34,200 bases of DNA from a virus: positions 1 through 34,200 of the IMG/VR virus record IMGVR_UViG_3300030380_001726. The stretch is one strand, 5' to 3'. How positions within the stretch are numbered: the first letter of the stretch is position 1; every line of letters begins with the position of its first letter. The notes under the pieces were generated by a model. It made no database searches. It saw only the letters and a list, made by a program, of their open reading frames with translations, and was not told where the DNA came from. Of the stretch, positions 1 to 6,226 are shown piece by piece. Position numbers and translations under genes: made by a program.

Positions 1-99
1 CGAAGAGGAATACGAAGTATATAAAAAGAGTTTAAATAAAGAATACGAAATAATAATTGGTGTTCCCACTATTGGACTTCAAAGAAACTTTATAGAGAA
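1..99. repeat. Terminal direct repeat, left copy (circular-assembly overlap)
   Basis: Bases 1-99 are identical to bases 34102-34200; identity stops only at the window edge. The reading frame of the glycosyltransferase continues perfectly across the joined ends. This is best explained as the overlap left when a circular or circularly permuted genome is assembled. A true terminal repeat of the virion is possible, but 99 bases inside a coding gene is a typical k-mer-sized assembly overlap. Confidence 0.95.
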
Positions 100-652
100 G
101 TATTATAAAGAGGGTACTAAGTTAATAATGATTGATGATGATATCGATCAAGTATTGCGTAAAAAAGAAGATACGCTTGTACCTTTAGTAGATTTAGAAA
201 AAGAATTTATAATAGAGGGTTTCAAACAATGCGAAAAAGCAGGTGCTAAAACTTTCGGTATGTATGCAGCAGCTAATCATTACTTTATGAAAGAACGTGT
301 ATATAATAAAATATGCTATATAATTGCATCAATGTTTGGTGTAATTGTAGAACACGATCCTTTCTTAGAACGATATACTAATCACGGAGAAGATTATGAA
401 TATAGCATAAGGCAGTATATCAAAAATGGATGTTTAGTTAGGTTTGATTATATAACCGCTAAATCAAATTATTATAAAGAGCCAGGAGGTTTACAAACTT
501 TTAGAACCGAAGAGAATATATATAATTCAATAAAGTGGATACAAGATGAGTTTCCTGATTATTGTACAATGTATATTAGAAAATCGACCGGTCACGCTGA
601 ACTGCGACTGAGAGATAAAGCTGGTGATAAACAACAAGTAAAATTATTTTAA
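1..652 (+). CDS. TET-associated (TAGT-type) glycosyltransferase, 3' part
   Basis: C-terminal part of the gene starting at 33974; bases 1-99 duplicate 34102-34200. Numbered over the joined 259-residue protein, a metal/nucleotide-sugar DDD motif sits at about 88-90 (context LIMIDDDIDQ), the DxD equivalent of GT-A enzymes. A GED motif lies at about 172-174 (NHGEDYEYS), in the place where this family carries its catalytic or acceptor-side acidic residues. The protein is one compact domain with no signal peptide or membrane segment, so it should act in the cytoplasm on DNA. The DnaA-like gene follows 13 bases downstream. A generic GT-A enzyme acting on another acceptor is the alternative, but direct overlap with a TET/JBP gene argues strongly for DNA glycosylation. 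Confidence 0.8.
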   Translation, partial: EEEYEVYKKSLNKEYEIIIGVPTIGLQRNFIEKYYKEGTKLIMIDDDIDQVLRKKEDTLVPLVDLEKEFIIEGFKQCEKAGAKTFGMYAAANHYFMKERVYNKICYIIASMFGVIVEHDPFLERYTNHGEDYEYSIRQYIKNGCLVRFDYITAKSNYYKEPGGLQTFRTEENIYNSIKWIQDEFPDYCTMYIRKSTGHAELRLRDKAGDKQQVKLF

Positions 653-653
653 T

Positions 654-661
654 TAACTTTG
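654..661 (+). promoter_or_regulatory. Bacteroidetes-type -7 element (TAACTTTG)
   Basis: TAACTTTG matches the Bacteroidetes primary sigma -7 consensus TAnnTTTG and ends four bases before the ATG at 666, which would give a near-leaderless transcript of the DnaA-like gene. No clear -33 TTTG is seen at the expected distance. Confidence 0.4.
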
Positions 662-665
662 AACT

Positions 666-1103
666 ATGACACAATCACAAATTAGGCGTATAGCCAAAGA
701 CATAAAACAAATAACAGGTATTAACTTTTTAGAAAAAAGGCGTGATACCAAATACGTAGAAGCAAGAGCGTTCTTCGTACATATACTCAAAAATTACTAT
801 AAGTTTAGGAATAAAGATATAATAAACACCTTTAATGACCTAGGATTTAAATTAGACAGTGCTACATTATGTCACTCGTTGAAAATGTTTGAGGTATATG
901 AAAACAATAATGCAAGAATGCAAGGGTGGTTTGATTTATTATTTCAGGCACCTGATTATAAGAATAGGGATAAAACTCAAGCGTATATAAAAAGTAAACT
1001 TAAATATTTACCTGAGGAAACTTTAATAAAGTTAGCAGCTCAAATAAAAGTAATCATAGAAAATGGTGAGTACGAATTAGAAAACGTTGAGTTCCATTGG
1101 TAA
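666..1103 (+). CDS. DnaA domain IV-like DNA-binding protein
   Basis: A 145-residue protein. Residues about 24-75 resemble domain IV (the helix-turn-helix oriC-binding domain) of the bacterial initiator DnaA: a basic KRRDTKYVEAR entry, a helix resembling the DnaA basic-loop helix, then DSATLCHSLKMFE, which corresponds to the DnaA signature DHTTVxHAxxKIE. No AAA+ ATPase domain (no Walker A) is present, so it cannot act as a full initiator alone. Stand-alone DnaA_C-like domains occur in phages. Inferred jobs are binding the phage origin to recruit the host replisome, or transcriptional regulation. The -7 element at 654-661 could drive it separately from the upstream modification genes. Similarity was judged by eye, so confidence is moderate. 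Confidence 0.55.
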   Translation: MTQSQIRRIAKDIKQITGINFLEKRRDTKYVEARAFFVHILKNYYKFRNKDIINTFNDLGFKLDSATLCHSLKMFEVYENNNARMQGWFDLLFQAPDYKNRDKTQAYIKSKLKYLPEETLIKLAAQIKVIIENGEYELENVEFHW

Positions 1104-1128
1104 AAAAGTTATATTTTTTTATTATACA

Positions 1129-1152
1129 CTTGAATAATCAAGTTTTTTCAAG
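1129..1152 (+). promoter_or_regulatory. Short hairpin plus T-run before a small gene
   Basis: CTTGA (1129-1133) pairs with TCAAG (1138-1142) across an ATAA loop and is followed by TTTTTT (1143-1148). A second TTCAAG at 1147-1152, directly before the ATG at 1153, can pair with the same CTTGAA, so two mutually exclusive hairpins are possible. It could be a weak terminator after the DnaA-like gene or a translational control of the next one. A five-base-pair stem is not strong evidence. Confidence 0.3.
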
Positions 1153-1284
1153 ATGGCTAGAAAGATAATAAGCACATATATTGAGAAACCTAAAAAGAAA
1201 AGACCAGGGGTGCATAGTAAAAATGCAAGTAGAAATCAACCTGGATGGAAAAAGAAATATAGAGGTCAAGGAAAAAAAAGATAA
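1153..1284 (+). CDS. Small very basic protein upstream of terminase
   Basis: A 43-residue, extremely Lys/Arg-rich protein that reads MARKIISTYIEKPKKKRP, then VHSKNASRNQPGWKKKYRGQ near its end. It is soluble, with no cysteines and no membrane segment. The stop at 1282-1284 lies two bases before the start of the small terminase gene, so they form a compact operon. Similar small basic proteins ending in a KKYRGQG-like tail occur next to packaging genes in phages I associate with Bacteroidetes, which supports the reading; the function is unknown. Its charge suggests nucleic-acid binding. The coding call rests on the tight spacing and non-random composition. Confidence 0.6.
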   Translation: MARKIISTYIEKPKKKRPGVHSKNASRNQPGWKKKYRGQGKKR

Positions 1285-1286
1285 CA

Positions 1287-1550
1287 ATGAGTTGGGGTGG
1301 TAAACGTATCGGAGCCGGTAGGAAATCTAAATCACAAGAGGTTCAATTAATAGAACAACTTTCTATGTATGATGCACTTGCTATTGAAGAACTAATAAAA
1401 GGAATTAAAAGAGGTGACGTCAGGTGTTTACAATTATGGTTTAATTATAGATTGGGTAAACCAACAGAAACACAAAATGTAAACTTAGTACAAGAACAAC
1501 CTACATATGAAGTGATAGTATTAGACAATGACTCAGAAAGTTCAGACTAA
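1287..1550 (+). CDS. Terminase small subunit (putative)
   Basis: An 87-residue protein beginning MSWGGKRIGAGRKSK. The GGxRxGAGRKS motif at the N-terminus is characteristic of phage small terminase or terminase-like helix-turn-helix proteins. The middle (about 20-60) is helical and could recognise packaging DNA, and the tail is acidic (VLDNDSESSD). It overlaps the large terminase gene by 23 bases in another frame, the usual TerS-TerL arrangement, which is the strongest support for the role. In the cell it should oligomerise, bind the packaging start site and load the large subunit. The protein is short for a TerS, so the exact family is uncertain. Confidence 0.7.
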   Translation: MSWGGKRIGAGRKSKSQEVQLIEQLSMYDALAIEELIKGIKRGDVRCLQLWFNYRLGKPTETQNVNLVQEQPTYEVIVLDNDSESSD

Positions 1551-2697
1551 CGTTGTATTTAAACACGCTTATAAATTTAGCAGGTCTGATAAAAAAATCT
1601 TAATAGAACAGGGCGGATCTAGGTCAGGTAAAACTTTCAATATATTAATATGGATAATATTCGACTATTGTTCTAAACACAATAATCATATTGTAACAAT
1701 CTGTAGAAAAACTTTCCCAAGTTTACGTGGTACTGTGATGCGTGATTTTTTAGATATACTTAAAGATTATGAATTATATACAGAAGCTAATCATAACAAA
1801 ACAAACTCAGAATATTATATAAATGGAAATACAATAGAGTTTATTTCTTTAGATCAACCTGCTAAAATACGTGGGCGTAAAAGAAATTTATTATTTGTAA
1901 ACGAAGCTAATGAGATTGATTGGGATAGTTGGCAACAATTAATATTTCGTACAGAGGGTAAAATTGTAATTGACTACAACCCATCAGAAGCAACACATTG
2001 GATATATGACCAAGTCGAAACAAGAGAAGATGCGGTGTTTTATAAAACTACATATAAGGATAATCCATTTATTGATAAAAACTTAATTACAGAATTAGAA
2101 AGGTTAAAAGAAACAGATGATGAATATTGGCAGGTGTTTGGTTTAGGTGAAAGAGCATTGTCAAGAACCCAAATATTTAGGGCAAACGTTATAAAAAAAA
2201 TACCAGAAGATGCAAAGTTCCTCTCAATCGGTGTAGATTTCGGTTATACGAACGATCCAACTGTAGCAGTAGAAGTATATCAAAAAGAACATAATCTTTA
2301 TATAAACGAATTATTATATAGAACTATGATGACCACGTCAGATATACATAGATTTTTATTAGAACATAATCAAGGAAATAAATTATGCTTCGGTGATTCA
2401 GCTGAGGTGCGTTTAATAGATGAACTGCGTAGAATGGGTAACAATATTCGACCTAGTGTAAAAGGGCAAAACAGTGTAATGGCTGGAATAGATTTATTAA
2501 AACGTTATAAGATATACATAACAGAAACATCTGTAAACGCTATAAAAGAATTTAGGGATTATAGGTGGAAAAAAGATAAAGCAAATCGATTAACAAATAT
2601 TCCTCAAGAGGGCAATGACCATATTCCTGACGCTACAAGATATGCAACATATAGTCTAATGAGCAAACCCAACTATGGTAAGTATGCTATCCGATAG
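1528..2697 (+). CDS. terL: Terminase large subunit (packaging ATPase/nuclease)
   Basis: A 389-residue protein with both terminase domains. The N-terminal ATPase has Walker A GGSRSGKT (29-36) and a Walker B-like strand LLFVNEAN (121-128) followed by an IDYNPS segment (148-153) typical of the PBSX/Terminase_3 group. The C-terminal RNase H-like nuclease shows IGVDFGYTNDP (234-244, Asp237), CFGDSAE (287-293, Asp290) and a late GNDHIPDATRYA stretch carrying the third acidic position. It powers DNA translocation into proheads and cuts the concatemer. Length is slightly below the usual 400-500 residues but all motifs are present. The small minus-strand gene runs into its last 11 bases from the other side. 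Confidence 0.95.
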   Translation: MTQKVQTNVVFKHAYKFSRSDKKILIEQGGSRSGKTFNILIWIIFDYCSKHNNHIVTICRKTFPSLRGTVMRDFLDILKDYELYTEANHNKTNSEYYINGNTIEFISLDQPAKIRGRKRNLLFVNEANEIDWDSWQQLIFRTEGKIVIDYNPSEATHWIYDQVETREDAVFYKTTYKDNPFIDKNLITELERLKETDDEYWQVFGLGERALSRTQIFRANVIKKIPEDAKFLSIGVDFGYTNDPTVAVEVYQKEHNLYINELLYRTMMTTSDIHRFLLEHNQGNKLCFGDSAEVRLIDELRRMGNNIRPSVKGQNSVMAGIDLLKRYKIYITETSVNAIKEFRDYRWKKDKANRLTNIPQEGNDHIPDATRYATYSLMSKPNYGKYAIR

Positions 2698-2845
2698 TGT
2701 ATATAACTTGCCAAAGAGCTTTATTATTTAAACCTTGGGCTGCCTGACAGTACTCGTAAGATCCTGGCTTAGGACCTCTGACGTCGTGGACTTTCCCTGA
2801 TTCAAATAGCTTTTGTAAAGTTTCGTAATTTACATTTTTAATCAT
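2687..2845 (-). CDS. Small minus-strand protein, unknown function
   Basis: The only convincing minus-strand gene in the window, 52 residues: it starts MIKNVNYETLQKLFESGK, has a central RGPKPGSYEYCQAAQG, and ends LWQVIYTIG. The + strand here has no open frame, the composition is protein-like, and a TATATTTG element lies four bases before the ATG on the minus strand. It converges on terL, overlapping its last 11 bases, and diverges from the gene at 2916. I do not recognise the family. The location at the boundary between the early and late blocks would suit a small regulator, but there is no helix-turn-helix I can identify. Confidence 0.55.
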   Translation of the reverse strand: MIKNVNYETLQKLFESGKVHDVRGPKPGSYEYCQAAQGLNNKALWQVIYTIG

Positions 2846-2849
2846 ATTT

Positions 2850-2857
2850 CAAATATA
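2850..2857 (-). promoter_or_regulatory. Bacteroidetes-type -7 element (TATATTTG, minus strand)
   Basis: On the minus strand TATATTTG matches TAnnTTTG exactly and is followed after AAAT by the ATG at 2845, the same spacing as the element before the DnaA-like gene. No clear -33 TTTG is visible; the upstream DNA is a long A/T tract. Confidence 0.4.
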
Positions 2858-2915
2858 ATAAAAAAAAAGTTATAAAAAATTTTTTATAATTAATAAAAAG
2901 TTATATATTAGTGCT

Positions 2916-3227
2916 ATGAATAAAAATACAAATATCAAAAATGGTTTCGAGGTTATCGGTTACTTCGAAGAATATTTAGTTGACAATAAATTTATAGGAA
3001 CTAAAAGAGTAGAGTTCGACCCATCAAGAAGTTTAGGTTGGGCTGGTAGGAAAACTTTCTACGCTGCTAAAGATATAATTCTTGACAGAGGTAAAAAGAT
3101 AAAAGCAGGAACTAAATATTATACATACTTACAACAGTTATGTGGTAAATATCACGGAACACAAAAAGAAAAAATTAATGCTATTCAACAATCACAAGCG
3201 TGGAAGTTGAGAGCTCAATCTACATAA
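2916..3227 (+). CDS. Hypothetical protein in the early-late switch region
   Basis: A 103-residue soluble, basic protein with no membrane segment or signal peptide. It starts MNKNTNIKNGFEVIGYFEEY and contains GWAGRKTFYAAKDIILDRGKKIKAGTKYY split by no obvious domain border. The aromatic- and Lys-rich composition is compatible with nucleic-acid binding, but I do not recognise a family. The gene stands alone: the block before it is minus-strand, and a structured non-coding stretch with a terminator follows. Its own promoter is likely in the AT-rich 2860-2915 stretch, which carries TTATATATTAG just before the ATG. Confidence 0.7.
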   Translation: MNKNTNIKNGFEVIGYFEEYLVDNKFIGTKRVEFDPSRSLGWAGRKTFYAAKDIILDRGKKIKAGTKYYTYLQQLCGKYHGTQKEKINAIQQSQAWKLRAQST

Positions 3228-3262
3228 TATGCCTAACTATTATTACAGATATAAATTATAAT

Positions 3263-3313
3263 ATGGAACCAATTAAACGTTTTAATTTAGAACCGAACAA
3301 ACTACAAACGTAA
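3263..3313 (+). CDS. Possible 16-residue leader peptide
   Basis: An ATG at 3263 opens a 16-codon frame, MEPIKRFNLEPNKLQT, ending in TAA at 3311-3313, immediately before the paired repeats and hairpins that lead to a strong terminator. A short frame in front of a terminator recalls attenuation leaders, but no regulatory codon run is evident. The frame also overlaps one arm of the long inverted repeat. It may be chance. Confidence 0.2.
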   Translation: MEPIKRFNLEPNKLQT

Positions 3314-3388
3314 TCTGATTCTGTGCGGTAATCTGATAATTTCTTTTTTCAAATTATCTAGTATTTTTTTTCATATTAATTGGTTTAC

Positions 3389-3419
3389 AGAGAGCGTCGC
3401 ACAGGCTCTCTTTTTTTTT
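3389..3419 (+). terminator. Rho-independent terminator before the late operon
   Basis: AGAGAGC (3389-3395), loop GTCGCACAG (3396-3404), GCTCTCT (3405-3411), merging into nine T residues (3411-3419). The GC-rich stem stands out in AT-rich surroundings. It separates the switch region from the late genes starting at 3454. Confidence 0.9.
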
Positions 3420-3441
3420 GGATAAATTTTTTATATTTTAG

Positions 3442-3453
3442 TATTATACATAT
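3442..3453 (+). promoter_or_regulatory. TATTATAyATAT box directly before a start codon
   Basis: TATTATACATAT abuts the ATG at 3454 and is preceded by TATATTTTAG. One base differs from the TATTATATATAT found before 9919, 13666 and 16294. It sits just after a terminator, so a promoter is needed here. If it is a -10 type element the transcript would be nearly leaderless. Confidence 0.45.
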
Positions 3454-4113
3454 ATGAAATTATCTATCAACGTTCCTACAGAACTCAGCGATGTTACCTT
3501 GGGTCAATATCAAAAGTTTGTTAAAATACAAAAAGCAAACGAAGACCCAACATTTATAGCACAAAAGATGGTTGAAATATTTTGTAAGATCGATTTGAAA
3601 GATACGTTTAAAATTAAAGTAACTGACATTAACGAGATAGTGGCAATACTAAATAACCTATTTGATAAAAAACCTGAATTAATAACAGAGTTTAAATTAA
3701 ACAATCAAGAATATGGATTTATCCCTAAGTTAGAAGATATATCATTGGGCGAATATGTAGATGTTGACACCTATTTAGCAGATTGGGATAATATGCATTT
3801 AGCGATGAATGTTTTATATAGACCTATTAAAATGAAATATGGCGGTAAATATGATATCATTGATTACGAAGCTAAAGAATCTGATAAGATGAAAGATATG
3901 ACTTTAGATGTTGTATTTAGTTGTCTAATTTTTTTTTACAATTTAGGAATCGACTTGTCGAACAATATGATGGACTATTTAATGGACAAACGTCTGATCA
4001 ACCATACGGAAGAAGAAATCAATTCAGCAACAGGTGGGGTTGGTATGGATGCATTTACGAACTCGCTAAGGGAGATATTACAAAATTCAAAGATATCACT
4101 AAGCAGGGATTGA
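3454..4113 (+). CDS. Tail assembly chaperone, zero-frame product (putative)
   Basis: A 219-residue soluble protein that begins MKLSINVPTELSDVTLGQYQKF, a typical opening of a family found near tail genes of Bacteroidetes siphophages, and is mostly helical. From 3921 to 4113 a second frame, -1 relative to this one, is also open and protein-like. That is the classic arrangement of tail assembly chaperone pairs (lambda G/GT). A run of nine T residues (3929-3937) offers a canonical slippery heptamer. Chaperones of this kind coat the tape measure protein during tail assembly. Oddly, here the tape measure gene is about 6 kb downstream rather than next door. The chaperone role is inferred from family resemblance and the overlapping-frame architecture. 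Confidence 0.7.
   Translation: MKLSINVPTELSDVTLGQYQKFVKIQKANEDPTFIAQKMVEIFCKIDLKDTFKIKVTDINEIVAILNNLFDKKPELITEFKLNNQEYGFIPKLEDISLGEYVDVDTYLADWDNMHLAMNVLYRPIKMKYGGKYDIIDYEAKESDKMKDMTLDVVFSCLIFFYNLGIDLSNNMMDYLMDKRLINHTEEEINSATGGVGMDAFTNSLREILQNSKISLSRD
3930..3936 (+). other. Candidate -1 ribosomal frameshift site
   Basis: Within T9 (3929-3937) the zero-frame codons are ATT TTT TTT TAC, so T TTT TTT forms a perfect X XXY YYZ heptamer. The -1 frame becomes open at 3921, nine bases before it, after a TAG at 3918-3920, and stays open to 4196. Slippage further downstream, near GGTGGGGTTGG (4033-4043), cannot be excluded. Confidence 0.5.
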
Positions 4114-4196
4114 CGCAATCGTTACATGCGTTACTTTATATAAAAGAAAAAAATGAAATCGAACAAGCAGAATTAAAATCAAATGTCAGAAAGTAA
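3936..4196 (+). CDS. Tail assembly chaperone, -1 frame extension (putative)
   Basis: This frame has no convincing start of its own (the first codon, at 3921, is TTG) but its second half is clearly protein-like: WGWYGCIYELAKGDITKFKD, then a helix-rich LHALLYIKEKNEIEQAE and a basic end. WGWYxxIYxLAxGDixKFxx is a pattern I associate with the downstream partner of Bacteroidetes phage tail chaperones. If ribosomes slip at the T9 run the fusion would have about 161 residues from the zero frame plus 86 from here, about 247 in total. The stop overlaps the start of the next gene at 4183. An assembly error in the homopolymer is the alternative explanation for the split. Confidence 0.55.
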   Translation, partial: LQFRNRLVEQYDGLFNGQTSDQPYGRRNQFSNRWGWYGCIYELAKGDITKFKDITKQGLTQSLHALLYIKEKNEIEQAELKSNVRK

Positions 4197-4659
4197 CTCA
4201 GCAGCTAGATCATATTATTTAATAAGTGAAACTTTAGAATCAGCTTTACTAAACAACTCAATTACTAAAACAGTAACAATAGGTGATATATCTGATATTG
4301 ATTTAGGAAAACAAACTATATTTCCTTTAGCACATTTTATTGTGAACAATGTTGTATCTAACGAACAAACTTTAGTGTATAATATTACAGTGCTTACTAT
4401 GGATATAAAAGATACAAGTAAAGAAGAAGAAACAGATAAGTTCAGAGGTAATACAGATGAGCAAGATATATTGAATACACAATTAAGTGTTTTAAATACT
4501 TTAATACAAAAATTAAGGTTCGGTACATTACACCAATCTGGTTACAGATTAGCAAACGATCCAGTTTGTGAACCATTTGTAGATAGGTTTGAAAATAATT
4601 TAGCCGGTTGGTCTGCTGAATTAAATATAGAAGTAAGAAACGATCAGTACATATGTTAA
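4183..4659 (+). CDS. Tail completion/terminator-like protein
   Basis: A 158-residue soluble alpha/beta protein. The stretch IFPLAHFIVNNVVSNEQTLVYNITV followed by MDIKDTSKEEETDKFRGNTDEQDILN and CEPFVDRFENNLAGWSAELNIEV is a conserved pattern of a small tail protein I associate with Bacteroidetes siphophages. Its plan (a strand pair, an acidic loop, then helices and a final strand ending in a Cys) resembles tail completion or tail terminator proteins. The start overlaps the end of the -1 chaperone frame by 14 bases and its end overlaps the next gene, so it belongs to the late tail operon. The exact structural position (tail end or neck) is inferred. Confidence 0.6.
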   Translation: MSESNSAARSYYLISETLESALLNNSITKTVTIGDISDIDLGKQTIFPLAHFIVNNVVSNEQTLVYNITVLTMDIKDTSKEEETDKFRGNTDEQDILNTQLSVLNTLIQKLRFGTLHQSGYRLANDPVCEPFVDRFENNLAGWSAELNIEVRNDQYIC

Positions 4660-5231
4660 TATTTTCAGATAGATTTAATCAAAGATTAGAAGACTTTTTT
4701 AAGGCAGTCAAAAAACAATCTAGGCAAAATTTAAGTAAGGGTACAAAATTACAAAGAAAGAAAAGACCAATAAATAAAACTAAAAAATTATATAACAGCA
4801 TACAATACAAAAAATTATTTGAAAATAATGATTCATTAGCATATGGTCTATTTATGGAGGACTATGGTGATTACATTGACAAAGGTGTAAAAGGTACTAA
4901 AAGTAACTATAGAGTAAATAAAAACACGCCATATAAATATACAACTAAAAGACCGCCAAGTTTAGCAATTAGTGGATGGGCTAAAAAAAGTAATATAAGG
5001 TTTAGAAATGCTAAAGGTCAGTTTGAAAAAGGTAACTATAAAAGCATAGGTTATGTTATAGCTAAATCAATTTATGAAAAAGGTATCAGGGCTAACAACT
5101 TTTTTACAATACCATTTGTAAACGAATTTAAAAAATTACCTAATGACTTACAAGATATATTCGCAGATGATTTAATTATTTTAATGATTGACAGTATGAT
5201 AGAAGCAGAATTAATTAAAAGAGGAAACTAA
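4653..5231 (+). CDS. HK97 gp10-like tail/neck protein (putative)
   Basis: A 192-residue basic protein. An N-terminal helix rich in Lys and Arg leads to YGLFMEDYGDYIDKGVKG, then PSLAISGWAKK, and ISxxxYEKGIRANNFFTIPFVNEF near the end. The succession MEDYGxYIDKG, then GxANNFFTxPF is like the HK97 gp10/minor tail (tail-completion) group in phages of Bacteroidetes. It should act at the head-tail or tail-end joint of the virion. It overlaps its upstream neighbour by 7 bases and shares the TAATG stop-start with the downstream one, so all are co-translated. Confidence 0.55.
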   Translation: MLIFSDRFNQRLEDFFKAVKKQSRQNLSKGTKLQRKKRPINKTKKLYNSIQYKKLFENNDSLAYGLFMEDYGDYIDKGVKGTKSNYRVNKNTPYKYTTKRPPSLAISGWAKKSNIRFRNAKGQFEKGNYKSIGYVIAKSIYEKGIRANNFFTIPFVNEFKKLPNDLQDIFADDLIILMIDSMIEAELIKRGN

Positions 5232-6226
5232 TGGCAACAATATTATTAAGAAGTCCATATTACGAATCACGTAGTCAACCATATTCAAGTCCAAACGTTG
5301 CTAAAAGTGCAACTTTAACTTTATCAGTTGGCGGTACACAAATATCTTCTATGAGTAAAGATTGTGTATTAACAGGAACAACTAATCAAGAAACCGGGAC
5401 AGTCGCTTTTGAAATAGCAGATCTATGTAGAGATTATATAGATATAACTTTTGATAACACATATACACCTCAATTTATTAACATTACAGGTACATTAACT
5501 TTTAAAAGTAAAACTGTTGACGAAATTAATTCTGGCCAAACTGCAGTCACTGTAGGAACTCCAGTTAGTATATCGCATAAAGGTTTAGATGGTTACTACG
5601 AATTTTTACAAGGTTTAGGCACAAGCCAAACCTCTGCTAAAACAATAGCAACTAATGAGATGATGCAAGATAATACTACAATATATGCACCTGATAACAC
5701 TGCAGGAGTGATACCATATTGGAATGGTTCAACAATAGTTTATCAAAGTTTTTCTGCTAGTGATACGACTGAAACTGTAGTAAGCACAGCTTTTACGATA
5801 GAAAGAGTATGTTCACAACACGAAGCGTATAAAGTAACATTCGTTAATAAATATGGAGCTTTACAAGATTTATATTTTACCGGTAAAACTACTGAAAACA
5901 TAAACGTACAACGTACAACTTTCAAAAGATCTATAATTGATTCTAACTCTAGGTATGATACAGGGAAGCATTCAATAAAACAATACAACACTCTAGCAAA
6001 TGAAACCTTAATACTAAACAGCCCACCTATGAGTTTCGATACTATGAACGAAGCTATAAAGCAATTGTTAGTAAGTGAACAAGTTTGGATTTATAAAGAC
6101 TCAATAACTACACCTATAAACATAACAAGTAACACACAAAGAATTAAAACAGGTTTAAATGATAAAATAATACAATACACTATCACTGCAGAATATGCTT
6201 TTGATATGATATCAAATATTAGGTAA
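5231..6226 (+). CDS. Tail protein, unknown subtype
   Basis: A 331-residue, beta-rich protein with little charge and many Thr and Ser, as in virion components. It begins MATILLRSPYYESRSQPYSS, with a central DTTETVVSTAFTIERVCSQHEAYKVTFVNKYGALQDLYFTGK region broken here into its readable motifs: IERVC, KVTFVNKYGALQDLYFTGK. The last third, on the order of residues 220-331, ends in ITAEYAFDMISNIR. The family is common in tail modules of Bacteroidetes phages. Stop-start overlaps on both sides (TAATG) place it in an operon between the gp10-like gene and the large tail/baseplate gene, which suggests a distal tail or baseplate part. Confidence 0.55.
   Translation: MATILLRSPYYESRSQPYSSPNVAKSATLTLSVGGTQISSMSKDCVLTGTTNQETGTVAFEIADLCRDYIDITFDNTYTPQFINITGTLTFKSKTVDEINSGQTAVTVGTPVSISHKGLDGYYEFLQGLGTSQTSAKTIATNEMMQDNTTIYAPDNTAGVIPYWNGSTIVYQSFSASDTTETVVSTAFTIERVCSQHEAYKVTFVNKYGALQDLYFTGKTTENINVQRTTFKRSIIDSNSRYDTGKHSIKQYNTLANETLILNSPPMSFDTMNEAIKQLLVSEQVWIYKDSITTPINITSNTQRIKTGLNDKIIQYTITAEYAFDMISNIR

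Larger units (their letters stand above)
3263..3419 (+). ncRNA. Candidate structured non-coding RNA ending in an intrinsic terminator
   Basis: Between the genes at 2916 and 3454 no real frame exists, yet the DNA is full of pairing potential. AACCAATTAA (3267-3276) is perfectly complementary to TTAATTGGTT (3376-3385) and would close the whole region. GATAATTT (3335-3342) pairs with AAATTATC (3351-3358). GTAATCTGAT occurs twice (3310-3319 and 3328-3337). CTGTGCG (3321-3327) is perfectly complementary to CGCACAG (3398-3404) in the loop of the downstream terminator, allowing a pseudoknot or alternative fold. I recognise no known RNA family. It could be an independent phage small RNA or the attenuating 3' UTR of the gene at 2916. 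Confidence 0.5.

Noticed and set aside
3510-3704. Minus-strand frame opposite the tail chaperone
   Set aside because: Phe/Ile/Ser-rich reverse of an AT-rich gene, with no regulatory signal.
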